A stretch of DNA of 64,000 bases. It comes from Echria macrotheca. Its lineage: Eukaryota > Ascomycota > Sordariomycetes > Sordariales > Schizotheciaceae. Location of the stretch: contig MU839831.1 in assembly GCA_030411725.1 (NCBI GenBank), forward strand, positions 992,001 to 1,056,000, read 5' to 3'. Of this stretch, positions 46,698 to 59,309 are shown piece by piece. Within the stretch, counting starts at the first letter, position 1, and each line of letters starts with the position of its first letter. Both the position numbers and the translations under genes were made by a program. Below the pieces are notes generated by a model. The model worked only from the letters and a program-made list of their open reading frames with translations. It searched no databases and was not told where the DNA came from.

Positions 46698-47058
46698 TGC
46701 CGTATAAGTGAGATTCCTCAACTGCGTTGACAAGAAAATCGAAGGGTTCTCACAAGAAAACCGTCGAGGACGTAACTGAGATAGTGGGAGAAAAAAAACG
46801 AACGTTCCAAACTTTGGGCGACCGGCGCCGTAGACATTGTCGCGTCTTACAACCCATCATACTCGGGGAGATCCCACCCGATGGGATCCGCGCCGGGAAA
46901 ATCCCACTTGGTGGGTTTTGTCCGGTCCGGTCCCGTTTCTTCCCGGCGCCGAGGGGCGTGGCGTCCAGTCGTATGCACTTATAAGTTTTCAGGAGTAAGC
47001 TCGGACAAATCCCACCGCAACCCACCCACCCAGCTCACCATCGACAACATAATGCGAG
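46698..47058. promoter_or_regulatory. divergent promoter with repeated ATCCCAC motif and a palindrome
   Basis: The 361-bp gap between the complex I gene and the regulator gene contains ATCCCAC three times (46871-46877, 46901-46907, 47009-47015). The first is half of a perfect inverted repeat, GATCCCA-N5-TGGGATC (46870-46888). The second forms CCCAC-TTG-GTGGG (46903-46915). Spaced inverted triplet-like repeats are the usual style of Zn-cluster factor sites, so these may be operators of the adjacent factor or of another regulator. Function is inferred only. Confidence 0.4.
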
Positions 47059-49075
47059 ATGATTTCGGTAATGTCTGCGAAATTCGCGTGCTCGACCTGT
47101 GGCAGGAAGTATCAACATAGTAGCCACCTCCGACGCCATGAGAACGCACGTGAGTTCCAGCCCATACAGTGTCGACAGTGAAGGATGCAGCTGAAAAAAG
47201 CAGACTTGGATGGTGCTGGGTTTCGATGCGGCGGGTGTGACGGAACGTTTGCACGACGGTATTAGCCTGCTGCTGGTTTGTTGGGAGTGGTCGAATATTG
47301 ACCGGTGACAGTGATGTCTGGCGGAAACACATCCTGAGATGCGCCAATGTGGGCCAGATGGTTATCTCTCCAACGAAACGCGGCCGGAAGCCGCAGGTCT
47401 GCGATACTTGCTTTCGCAGTCGACTCGCCTGCGATACTCAGACTCCTTGCAGTCGATGTGAGGCTCGTGGGGTGAAATGTACCTACGACAGATTGTCTGG
47501 GCGGAGCGACGAGGTTGCCGGTGCGTCCGGCGGAGCTTTAACTCAGGCCGACGATAACACGAAGATTTCCATCTCCTTTTTGTTGAACCTGACAGATCCA
47601 AGCGCTGAGTCTATGGTGGAGAGCATCCTGCTTGACCAGCTCGAACCGCCATCATTGGAACCCGTGACAGGGGACGTCGATTTTGAATTTCTGGACATGC
47701 TTCAGGACGGCTTTCTAACCGATGACGGGTTCTTCCCCTGGAATCTAGGATGTCCCCAGTCTGAGGGATGGGCCAGTGGGAAACAGTCCGATATGAGCAG
47801 TGACCAGTCCTGTCACGACCTGGCCGAGAGAGCCCCGACACTGGCCCGAATCATTCAAGACTTACAGACCGGTCATCTGGAGCTTTCCGCTACTGACAAG
47901 ACGTACAACGGGACTTTCGATATCGAACTTGCTCGTCGAGTATTCACGATAAGCAACAGGGACGCCTTCGTAGAAGGGTACTTCCGCATCACCCATCTCG
48001 ACTTCCCCATGACGCACCGGCCATCGTTCAACGTGGATACGGTCTCGCCCGGTTTGCTGCTCGCCTTCTTCCTCTGCGGGTCCATGTACGTCCCGATCCA
48101 GGATGGCATCTCGTCAACGAAGGGATTCTTCCGGCTCGCAGAGGAATACGTCTTCCGGGACCTCGACGAACAGATCGGTCATAGTGGTCGGCCTGCTGTG
48201 ACCGCCCGGCTGCTTGAGACCCTCCAAGCTGCTTTGTTGGTTCATTGCCTGCAATACAGCATGAAGTGTGACGTTACGAGACGGAGAAACCGGATCCTTC
48301 GCCTTCCCAAGCTTGTATCTGCCGTGCGGATTCTCGGCTTCGCCCAGATTTGTCATCAGCCGACCGAGCATCCTCCAACATGGCGCGAGTTCGTCCAGGA
48401 AGAGACAAAGCTAAGGTGTCTAGCCCGCTTCTTTCACTGCGCTGTGCAGAGTTGCTGACAGCCAGCCACAGGATCGCAACGTGGACAATGCTGGCCGACT
48501 GGCAGCAGGGAGGCATGTTCCACGTACCGCCGATGGTAACGACGTACGAGATGACCGGGGATTTCCCCTGCCTGCCCGAGCTGTGGGAGGCCGACACGGC
48601 AGCCGAATTCGAAGCGACCATTGCGTCAAAAGGGAAACAGTGCTGGAAACGAACGGCGTCGATCCGGCAGGCCGTCGAATCGCTGATGAGTGACAAGTGG
48701 CAGAGCATCGAGCAGAGTTTCCCATTGCAATCCACGACCATCTACGACCTCAACCTCCTGGTATACGCCCTGCACACGACAGGACGGACTGCGCTGCTGA
48801 TGGGTTTGTTGCCAACGGCCATGCCGGCTCTGTCTCGTGCGGCATCGCGGTGGCAGGATCTCTGGCGGGAGGCTGCCGGGAGATTGAGCCCTGAGGAGCT
48901 GCGCAGGGGCGGACTCGCGCGACACGGGCCGGAGCTGTGCTGGCTGGCGAGGAAGTTTGCCGAGGCGGCGGCTTCGGGGGACACGAGGCTGACCGAGTCG
49001 TCGTATCTGTCCGGGGTTGCCCACGAGTCGATCGACGAGTTGCATGCTGTCATCAAACGGCTCCGGGATCTCTGA
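47059..49075 (+). CDS. C2H2 plus Zn2Cys6 transcription factor
   Basis: Nuclear regulator. Exons about 47059-47177, 47312-48415 and 48472-49075. Exon 1 encodes a C2H2 finger (FACSTCGRKYQHSSHLRRHE). The second finger looks incomplete: only QC... and DVWRKHILRC remain across intron 1, whose GTGAAG donor I chose because it keeps frame (the nicer GTGAGT at 47152 does not). The Zn2Cys6 cluster is intact (VCDTCFRSRLACDTQTPCSR, then CEARGVKC), preceded by basic KRGRKPQ. Further on, the fungal-specific middle-homology region is visible (FRITHLDFPMTHRPSF; LRIATWTMLADWQQGGMF across intron 2). The first ATG upstream (47052) opens a short out-of-frame reading frame. If exon 1 is not used, translation could begin at MVISPTKRGRK. 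Confidence 0.8.
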
Positions 49076-49802
49076 GAGGGTCCATGCTTATCGTTGTAGA
49101 AGCTTCTGGGTCAGATGGCATAATGTGTCTCCTAGGTACCACAGAAGCACATGACGTTAGGTTTCGGATTGTAAGCAGATGGACCAGGAGTAACAACTGT
49201 GTGTACAGCAGAATATAGCCCCATTATGTTCTTATTGAAGTTAAGACTCCCTATCCTCTACCTGGCGGGTATGTGAACGTGTAAATATAGGTAGGTATCT
49301 TCGTAGCTGGTATTTGTAGGTACCTATGTTTGCGCGGGTGCACAAGGGGAAGAATAACTCTAGTGGTAGCTATATCAGCCTTGGCGTTGACAAGTCATTA
49401 GCATACAACTAGCATGAGAATCTGGGTTCTAACAGGAGTAAATGGCGACTCTACCCCAGATTACCCGCAGCGGCGGTAAGTTCGGCCCGATCCAATATTA
49501 TCTCGTCTCGATATGCTCTTGGCCTTTTGCACAACAGCAAATCCTGAATCCACCTTTTGTAGCCGGTATCCGTAAAAGATTCCGAGCGAGGGATCGATGG
49601 CATCATGCCCTCATCAGCTGCCAAAGAAGCATTGCGGACCTGTTGTGTCGACTCCGAAAACTCATAGAAATTCCACCACTGGGGTGGAATAGACAGCGGT
49701 TTTGATAGTCCTCATGGTACCGTAGCATTCGCATCGATCGAGACTAGAACAAAACAGAACGGACGATCGTTGCTGACTCCACCCACAATGGGTCTATGGA
49801 GA

Positions 49803-50290
49803 TCATTCGTCTCCAGGGAGCCGGACCTGCCATGCCGTGTTGTTTGCCCTGATGGACTGAATGAAGCCCTGGGAAATGGGATGCGAGTCAAAATAATGAT
49901 CCAAGCTCGACCGCGCCGAAGCCAAGCCGCCGAGGTATAGTGCCTCCTTATAAACAAATGTTTTACCAAGTCGTTCCTGGATTATGTCAGGCTTGACAGG
50001 GATACCGAATTCCGGGCAAAATAGCAAATGTCGAAACAAAGTGGGCAAACTCGCCGTGAGCAAGCTCGCTTAAATGACCAGACGGCCCGGCAACAAAGAT
50101 TGCGGCGACTTTGACGGTGTTATGCGCGCGAATCGGACCACACGGCCGGTTTCCGGGTTCTCGGTTCCGGCTCTGGTGCCGCCTCTGGTGCCGCCTGCCA
50201 TCTCGATCGCCCGCACATTCAACATCAAGCCTCGGAAGTAGCCGTTGATGAACTCGGGTATCTGACCTGGTGCCAAGATGGGGGCAACCT
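49803..50290 (-). pseudogene. possible gene relic, one long frame broken by a single TAA
   Basis: Two open stretches on the minus strand share the same frame and are separated only by TAA (50072-50070). The right part reads VAPILAPGQIPEFINGYFRG; the left part reads FGIPVKPDIIQERLGKTF and ALYLGGLASARSSLDHYF. The composition looks like a globular protein, but no family is recognised and there is no clear start codon. It could equally be chance. Confidence 0.25.
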
Positions 50291-50447
50291 TGTCGTTTAT
50301 ACAATCTACTTCGGATGCGGGGGTGTGATTACCTCGGCACTTGGTACAGGGATGGCAGGTCTGGGTTCAGGAATCTTCGGGAACTAAATGTGACGGCGGA
50401 AGGTGCGTAATAAGATGTGACCGGCTACTGCCAGCCTTGGACGAAGA

Positions 50448-50454
50448 TATAAAA
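50448..50454 (+). promoter_or_regulatory. TATA box of the GH12 gene
   Basis: TATAAAA about 90 bp upstream of the ATG at 50542; normal spacing for an inducible secreted-enzyme gene. Confidence 0.5.
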
Positions 50455-50541
50455 GAAGGAACGCCACAGTCTGTCTTCGGACCCAAGATCTGGAGAGCAG
50501 GTAGACAAGACACCACATCCGACTCGATCCCACCCGTCATC

Positions 50542-52026
<1,485 letters not shown>

Positions 52027-53659
52027 ATGGACTCAGACGACGAAGACAGACTCTCATTTGAAGGGCAACCGCTGCTCGCAGACGACGACGGGCGCGACTC
52101 AGACGCGACTCTGGCGCCGGCCGAGTTCCTCTCGCACTTCCAGGCCCAGAAACCCAAGACCATCGTCACCCTCCTTGCCGTGCTGCTCTTCACCGTGACC
52201 ACGAGCGGCATGCTGGTGCTGGTGCCCATCTTCCGCCTGGTCGAGGACGCGGCGTGCCACAGATACTACGGCAAGCCTCCCGACGAAAAAATCGACGAGC
52301 ACCTCTGCAAAGTTGACGACGTCCAGCGCCCTCTGGCCTACTTTGGGGGGCTGTCAGCCATGCTCAGTTCCATTGTCAGTCTGCTGGCTGCCCTGCCGTA
52401 CGGAGTGCTAGCGGATCGGTATCCCTCTCCTTTTCTCTGATATCAAAATGAGGGGCTGACGTCGATAGCATTGGCCGCAAACCGTCCTTCGTGCTCTCGT
52501 ACGTTGGAATCTTGCTCGCCTTTGCCTGGACGCCTTTCATGCTAGGCATTGTCCAGACAACCAATCTCTACATCCTCATGCTTGGATCGCTCTGGTTTTT
52601 GATCGGTGGGGGCATCCCGGTAGCCATGAATTCGCTGCACGCCATGGCTGCGGATGTTAGCTCCGAGTTGGAAAAGTATATCTACCCTCCATGTATAAGG
52701 TATCACCGGCGTAGCTGACTTGTCTCAGGGCTACAAGCTTTTTATACCTGGCATTCGGGTCCACTTCCGGCACCTTGATCGGCCCTTTCGTAGCTGGCCT
52801 CCTCATGGAGACGATCAGCCCATGGTTTCCCATTCTTTCCGTCTTCGTCGTCACGCCGTTTGTGTTTCTTCTCCTGCTATTCCTCCCAGAAACGCTGGCT
52901 GTCAAACTGAAGGATGACCAAGACGTCCAAACTCCCCCGAGTCCGAAGAAATCATTCAAAGCAGCCATCGACGAGCTCCTCGTCTCCTTGGGCCTCCTGA
53001 AAAATTCAAACATCCTGCTCACCATGGTCACCTTTTTTATCCAGCCGGCTCTGTTCGCAGCGTACTCTTCCACGCTCGGCCAGTACGTCAGCAAGTACTT
53101 CGGCTGGACACTCGCACAGACAAGCTACCTGCTCGCCCCGCCTCTCAACATTGTGCATCTCCTCGTTCTCATCCTCGTCCCCTGGGTCTCTGGGCTGCTC
53201 ACCTCACCCTTAGGGCGTTTCCAGCTCTCGGTATTCGACAAGAACCTTGCCCTTACTAAGGTGTCTCTGGTAATTCTTATCGTTGCTGCCCTGCTAGAGG
53301 GATTCAGTCACGAGGCTGTGCTCTTCATCACGGGCTTGGTGGTAGGCACGTTCGGATCCGCCCATGGACCGTTGCTCCGGGCCGTTGCAACAGCCTACGT
53401 CGAGCCAAACCAGACGTCGCGGCTGTACTCGCTGATCAGCGTCATGGAGACCAGCGGTGCGGTCATTGGCGGGCCGGTGCTCGCAAAGTGTTTTGCTATA
53501 GGACTGGAGAAACGGGGTCTTTGGGTGGGCTTGCCCTGGTTTTATGTCGCCGGGCTTGTGTCTGTTGCGCTTTTGGCAATGATGTTTGTCCGCCGTGCAC
53601 AGCACAGCCCGGCCGAGACAGAGAGCGGTTTAGGATATCAGTCTGCCGAAGAGCCATGA
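52027..53659 (+). CDS. MFS transporter
   Basis: Exons 52027-52418, 52469-52675 and 52729-53659 give 509 residues. The cytosolic N-terminus is acidic (MDSDDEDRLSFEGQPLLADD, a dileucine-like sorting context). The first membrane segment is VTLLAVLLFTVTTSGMLVLV. MFS motif A is ADRIGRKP, which spans intron 1. About twelve hydrophobic segments follow, with a central charged loop (LKDDQDVQTPPSPKKSFK) between the two six-helix halves. The substrate is unknown; the closest layout is the fungal tetracycline/efflux-like MFS group near HET and secondary-metabolism genes. It is convergent with the lipase gene, with about 30 bp between stops. Confidence 0.85.
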
Positions 53660-53691
53660 TGGGGATCAAATTCATATCTATTCTACCACTC

Positions 53692-55155
53692 TCAAGGAAC
53701 GCCGGTCCACCACCAGTCCGGCAAGAGATTTAGCACATCTAGCGGCACGCTCACGTTCTGTGTCAGGCACCCGCTGGCCGGCATGGTCACGTTGACGCCG
53801 CTGACCATCTTCTTCCGAGATTCGTCTGTCTCCAGCACGTCGGCCAAAAAGTCCATCGTCCTCAGTCTGCCACTCCACAACTCGTCATTGTGCCCACCCA
53901 CCGTGTTGCGGTGGTACAGCACGTTCGACCCCTTGTCGCAGTACCGCTTCACGAGCGCGTCCGTCTCCCCGACCAAGCTCATCTCGTCCGCAACAGCCTT
54001 GTACACGAATACCGGCACATCCGCCGCGGGGCTCCCATGCACGCCCATGACGGCGTCCTGGTCGATGACATCCTGGACGATGGGGTGCCAGACGTCGTGC
54101 TCGCCGTTGTCGAAGTAATCGTACACGTTCTGATTCGAGAAGGCCACCAAGGCGTCGACGCCCGACATTTTTGTTACCGACATGAAAGCCGTGGCATTGT
54201 AGGGACCGTCGGCCTTGAGGCGCGACACCAGCCACTGGCGCGCCTGGGGGAACTGCACCGTAACGCCCATGACGCTGGCCACGACGAGCCCGGCCGTGTC
54301 CCTGTTGTTCATGAGCCTCGCCACCGTCGTCAGGTTGGGCGCCGGGCCGCCGACGGCGCCGCCGGCGATCTTGAGGTCGGGCGCGTAGCTCGCCGCCATC
54401 TCGAGCGCGAAGGCCGTGGCGAAGGCGCCACCACTATATCCCCACAGTCCGATCCTCGCCTGCTTCGTCTGGAAGCGAAACTGCCCCGCCGCGGCGAGGA
54501 CGGCCCTCGCGCCGTCGAGCGTCGCATACGCCGCCTGCTTGCCCGCGCAATAGGCCGCGTTGGGACCCTCGTAGTCGGGCACGGCGACGAACCAGCCCCG
54601 CGCGAGGAGATCGCGCATCTCGCCGTACGGCTCGCGCGCCTGCAGGAGGTACGACGGCTGCGCGTTGACCGAGACCGAGTCCATGGGCACCTGGTAGGAG
54701 ACGATGGCGTGGGAGCAGTTGGTGGCCAGCGGGTTGGACGGGTCACACCGCGCGTGCGAGACCGGGATGAAGACGGTGGTCACGGCCCACGATGGCTGGC
54801 CGTGCGTGTCGGACGAGCGGTAGAGCACCTGGAAGGTGTCGTTGCAGTTGCGGATGTTGATGGTCGGGTACGCGTGGGGGCGCACTTTCAGGACCGTCCC
54901 GGGCACGGCGGATTCCCAGCCCGACGGGGCCGCGTACCATGCGTCGTAGGTCGGCGGCGGGAGGTAGCCGACCATGGCCCACGGGTTGGTCGCGTTCGGG
55001 TTGACGATCGGGAGGGGCTTGTCGGGGGTGGTGTCGCGACCGAGGAGGGAGGCCGAGACGGCTTTGATGGTGGATTTGTCGGCTGGGATGGCGAAGGCCA
55101 TAGTCGTCAGGGGTATGGCCATGAGCCCTGCCAGGAGGGCTGGTAGTGAGAACAT
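53692..55155 (-). CDS. secretory lipase (LIP family, PF03583 type)
   Basis: Intronless, 487 residues, extracellular triacylglycerol lipase/esterase. Signal peptide MFSLPALLAGLMAIPLTTMA, followed by a propeptide-like stretch. Family motifs: VLYRSSDTHGQPSWAVTTVF, VPDYEGPNAAYCAGKQAAY, the nucleophile elbow GYSGG with Ser near residue 241, PVFVYKAVADEMSLV (Asp region) and the late His in GGHNDELW. The candidate upstream TTG codon lies in a (CTTT)n run and is not used; the ATG at 55155 is right before the signal peptide. Confidence 0.9.
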   Translation of the reverse strand: MFSLPALLAGLMAIPLTTMAFAIPADKSTIKAVSASLLGRDTTPDKPLPIVNPNATNPWAMVGYLPPPTYDAWYAAPSGWESAVPGTVLKVRPHAYPTINIRNCNDTFQVLYRSSDTHGQPSWAVTTVFIPVSHARCDPSNPLATNCSHAIVSYQVPMDSVSVNAQPSYLLQAREPYGEMRDLLARGWFVAVPDYEGPNAAYCAGKQAAYATLDGARAVLAAAGQFRFQTKQARIGLWGYSGGAFATAFALEMAASYAPDLKIAGGAVGGPAPNLTTVARLMNNRDTAGLVVASVMGVTVQFPQARQWLVSRLKADGPYNATAFMSVTKMSGVDALVAFSNQNVYDYFDNGEHDVWHPIVQDVIDQDAVMGVHGSPAADVPVFVYKAVADEMSLVGETDALVKRYCDKGSNVLYHRNTVGGHNDELWSGRLRTMDFLADVLETDESRKKMVSGVNVTMPASGCLTQNVSVPLDVLNLLPDWWWTGVP

Positions 55156-56990
55156 CTTGAAGCCCTTTTTTTTTTCTTTCTTTCTTTCTTTCTTTCTTAC
55201 CAATTCAACCGCCGCAGCAGGAAGCTATCCCCCGAGTCCGGTTGGGTTGGGTGGTGTTCAACTTCACCTGAGGTAAGGTAGTATATATAAAAGAAGATCT
55301 AAAACATGATCATGATCACGATGAAAACATGAGAAGGTAGGTACACTAGGCAAGACCCGAAGACGTGGACTGCCAAGACACTTCCCGTCCCCTCCCTCCA
55401 CACGTAGGGTATCTGGGGAAGGGGAGTACCGACATATATATGGCATGGTCGAGTCTAGCTTGCTCCCCACACCCCTGACCCCTGGTTGATAAGAGATGGA
55501 GAGAGATTTTGCCGTTGGCTTAGGTAGGTTTGTATTCCCGTGGTTCCTATCCGGTACCGGTATCGGTATCGGTACCGGACCATAAATACCGAACTGGACT
55601 GGACCAGTCTGGATTTGTGGGGGAGAGATTATTTAGACTGGGTGCTGTGTTGGGGATATATGGATGGACCTGTCCCTGTCTGGTCTTATCCGGATGAGCC
55701 AAATTGTATTCCGTAGGAGGGAGAGATTCGGCGATGCGATAGACGTTGGCTGGGTGGGGGAGGGGCAGAGGGATGATAGAAAGTGGAGGACTTCTCATAA
55801 AATTCCGGAAGGGGATTCCCCGAATTGCCATGGGTTTTTTTCTATATATCTCAAGTTCGCCGAGCCGCCCGGTCTTTAATGTTCAACCACACGTCGAGGG
55901 TGTTATCTCCAGTTCCCCCCCCCCGGGTTGCGGCTTCGACGGTCGGCAACTATGGGCTGTGTGTGCTGATGTCTAGGGTCATGAAGGAAGACGAAGCGAT
56001 ACGGAGAAGACGACGAGATATCGTGAAAAAAAAAATGTGCCGCATCGCATCACATCATGTAGAGTGGTACGCGTCTCGGCTAATTTGTCGTCGATCATCC
56101 GCTTTTTTGTTTGTCCCTGCATTTGTCCATTTCTCTCTCTCTCTCTCTCGGCTGTGTTGACTGCCGGGGTATCATTGGTCTAGAACTTTTTGTTCGGTTT
56201 TTATCCCGCCTGGACCCCCTTTTCTTTTTGTCGTTTCGATGACGGTAAAATGATGGTGGGAATACCAGTGGAGATGTTATTACCATTTGCGTTTTCTGCC
56301 GTGAATTTTTAGCAGGGTGCTGTGTGAAGAAGAAGTTTAGAGTGCGTGGTAGAGGTAGGTAGTTGAATGTGTGAGGGTAGGTAGTTGATTGCGTCGAGTC
56401 GAGTCCCGGGTTTAATCTCCGAATGCCAAGAGGATATCTGTAACTAGATGTGGTGTGGAGGAGGGGGAGGACTTGCATCGTCCCTGCATATCGGGGTGGG
56501 ATTCTTTTATTTGGGCAGAAGCCGGATCTGCTGCCGACGCGGCAGTTGCGAGTTTGACAGGTGACACAGCTTTTCTCTGCCCTACTTACCTACTTGCTGT
56601 GGTTGCAGGATGATGTGTTGGAGAATATTTTCCCTCCTTTTGGTCTGCGCGATGTCAAGGGAGAAGGATTTAGCTGTTCCGGTCTGGTATTATTCTGAAA
56701 GGTCTTTTTAATTGAATCATGGAGGATATCCTAGCTATTTAAGTTTCTTTGTTTAGAGCACCAGAGTCAATCAAATTAAACGGTTGGCCATCGGTGTTCA
56801 TGGTCTTAGTATTCATGCTTCAACATTGTGATGGCTGATTGTTGAGATCTCGAATTTTGACTAGGAAATACTTGGTTACAGCCACCGGTTGCTACTGACT
56901 TTCTTGCCCCACGAATTATGTCTCTGACATTTGATTTGAGTTGGTGGTTTTAGCCAGTAGCGCTGAAAGTTGCGTTTGTTACAATTGGCG
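55156..56990. other. intergenic, low-complexity
   Basis: Contains a (CTTT)n run at 55170-55197, a TATATATAAAA stretch at 55282-55292 that could be the lipase TATA element, a (GGTAYC)n run near 55550-55580 and a (CT)n run near 56132. No coding signal. Confidence 0.5.
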
Positions 56991-58848
56991 TCAGAGGCCA
57001 AGTTTGGAGAGTTTATTTGATTTGCTCGGGGTGGAATGTTTGGAACTGTATCCAGAGTCCAAATCGCGATCGAACTGGTCGGCATCACTAAAATCCGGGG
57101 GTGTTTGAGCTGGAAGTGCTGGGAAGGTCGCGCCGCCCAGCTCCAGGCTAAGAGTCGCGAAGTCTAGAGGTGATGGCAACTTCACCTCGGCCGCCCCGAG
57201 GTGTCGTCGGACGTTGGAGAGCGTTGTCGACATGGGCACCACATAAACATCGCCGAGAATGTCTTGGACCCCAATGACATGGCCGTATACCTGCCATGTC
57301 AATGTGTCAACGACCCATGCACCTGAATCGCCTTCCGAGATAGCTATAACCGCGGTTCGAGTCAGCATTCAAGAAGACATTTGCTTGGGATAGGCACTTA
57401 CCATAATCGTCGTTCAATGTGACCACATAGACTTCGATAAACTCATCGTCGATAACCGAGACCCTGGCCGGAATATAAGACACAACACCATACACCAGGC
57501 CCCGGGAAGCAGTCATGATGGCAACGTCTCGCAACGTATAGGGGAACCCGTCGAATACGGTGGTCAGGTCACGCTTCCTGATGACGCTCTGGGAGTTTCC
57601 CGGTGACTTTTCGTCTCGGATGAGGAGTTGATTTGGCAAGATGGTCCCCCAGGGATCAAGAGGAACCAATGCCAAATCACAAGCCCAGAGTCTAGAGAAG
57701 TGATCCTGGAGCGACTCATAGGGGCCGCCCATGACAAAGCCAATATGCTCCTCGGATTTAATGTTCCACGGTGACTCGATAGACACTGAACTCCCTGCCT
57801 CACATCGTTCTTGCCCTGGCCCGCTCGTGACGAGTTGAAGCTCAAAGCCGTCACCCAGAAATGGTTCGCCGAGTGTCGGTGACTTTGCACATTCAGTGCT
57901 ATGAACCTCGGTGCGAGGTGTTTCACCGCAGTTTACTTGTAGCCAGTCGAGAAGGACATGTCCTGCGGTTGTCGCATAATAACGATGGAATCCCTTGTCA
58001 GAGATGACCTGGATAATTCCACCAAGTGTACCTTTTCGCATCGGGAGGGAGTTTGTGAGTGTGGTCAGGGTCGTCGGTAGGGGGGCGGCCTTCCTGAAAA
58101 GAATCGGCCGACCGCACAGGGTGTTGCCGTTGAATGTATCGGAGTCGGCTACCGTCTCGATATTGCACCACTCGCCAGTCGTGAGTCTAAAAGGGTGACC
58201 GCTGACTAAAACTCTGAAACCAGGCAGAGATTTATCACTAGGCTGGCAGAGATCTTTCGCAATCTGGTCGCTGTCGAAAAAAGATTGAATGCGAGATGTC
58301 TCGTGCTCACTGCAGAACACCACAATGGTCTCCTGTGCGTCTTCCTCGCAAGCACCTAGAACCAGCAGTCGAATGGCTCTCGGTTTGAGTCGGGGTGTCT
58401 TGGTGAAGAGAAGAGTTCCGCCTCTCTCGCGAAGGTGGGCAGTCAGGAGCTTCTCGAGCTCCGGTACGATTTCTCGGAATCGCTCCACCTTGTCGGGCGA
58501 AACGCTCTTCCGGAATATCTTCCAGCCATCGCGGCCGAGCTCCGGAAGGGACCCAGTTGCGCTGCTCTCACGGTTGACGGTTCGCTGTGTGTCGGGCGTT
58601 CCCTGGCCCGTGACATAGCCCGAGTCCGTCGGAGCCGGATCCGGATCCGGATCCGAATCATCCTGAGAGGTATCCAGGAGGCGGGCTTTGAGTCCCTGTA
58701 GCCATCTCCGACCAGATCTGCCCTGTTCGCTGCCCTGATCTGACGTGGATGAGTGTTTCCGCTTCAAGTTAGTCGTCCCTGACGATGATGGGATTTCGTG
58801 CGGGGAAATCATGGCCGGGGCCAGTGGCTCTTCAGATGTTGGATTCAT
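56991..58848 (-). CDS. trypsin-fold serine protease-like protein, intracellular
   Basis: Exons 58848-57402 and 57343-56991 give 599 residues; the intron has GTAAGT, CTGAC and TATAG. Residues 1-110 are Ser/Asp/Pro-rich (NLKRKHSSTSD is a possible nuclear signal). From about 260 a chymotrypsin-like layout appears: TTAGHVLLDW with His297, WACDLALVPLD with Asp391, and ISEGDSGAWVVD with Ser489, so the complete catalytic triad is present in the right order and the GDSG motif spans the splice junction. The long first strand region (GGIIQVISDKGFHRYYATTA) fits. There is no signal peptide, so it is not a secreted digestive enzyme. Such domains occur in fungal regulatory and immune-type proteins, but the role is unknown. 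Confidence 0.6.
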
Positions 58849-59309
58849 GGGCAGCGTTACCGTGGCGTGAGCCGTTGACAATGCCGACTAGCTGAGTGAG
58901 AGTGGTTTCACCACGGGAGATTCACCACCCAACTCACTGAAAGGGAGGCAAGGCAACAGGGAATTCCCAGCCTTAAGAATGGAAACTTCAGCAATCCTCC
59001 CCCCCAACCCCTTTCTCCGCGAGTAGCCAAGAGCAGAGTCGATCCCCGGTGGCTGTGTGGGATTTGATTGGCCCAACCCGGTTTCAAGGGGCTCAAGTTG
59101 CATTGCACGAAAGACTTTAACTGGTGTGGCGCACAGCATAGCCGCCGCACAAGCGCACTGCGACACACCAAGGCACTCTCAGCCCATCAAGCCAAGTCAA
59201 CCTTATCCGTACACTCTACCAAAAGTCAGTCTTTGATATGCCCAGCGTTCTCTCTTACCTGATGCCGTCCCTGAAAGCGACCTAGCTCAGCACCTGGTGC
59301 CCAAACAGC
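58849..59309. other. divergent promoter region
   Basis: 461-bp gap between two divergently transcribed genes; no TATA element or coding signal noted. Confidence 0.45.

Larger units (their letters stand above)
49076..50541. other. intergenic
   Basis: Apart from the interrupted minus-strand frame listed separately, no supported gene. Contains several TAGGTA(G/T) short repeats near 49290. Confidence 0.4.

Noticed and set aside
54330..55146. Long plus-strand frames opposite the lipase gene
   Set aside because: Mirror frames caused by strong GC3 of the lipase codons; no motif and the minus-strand gene is clear.
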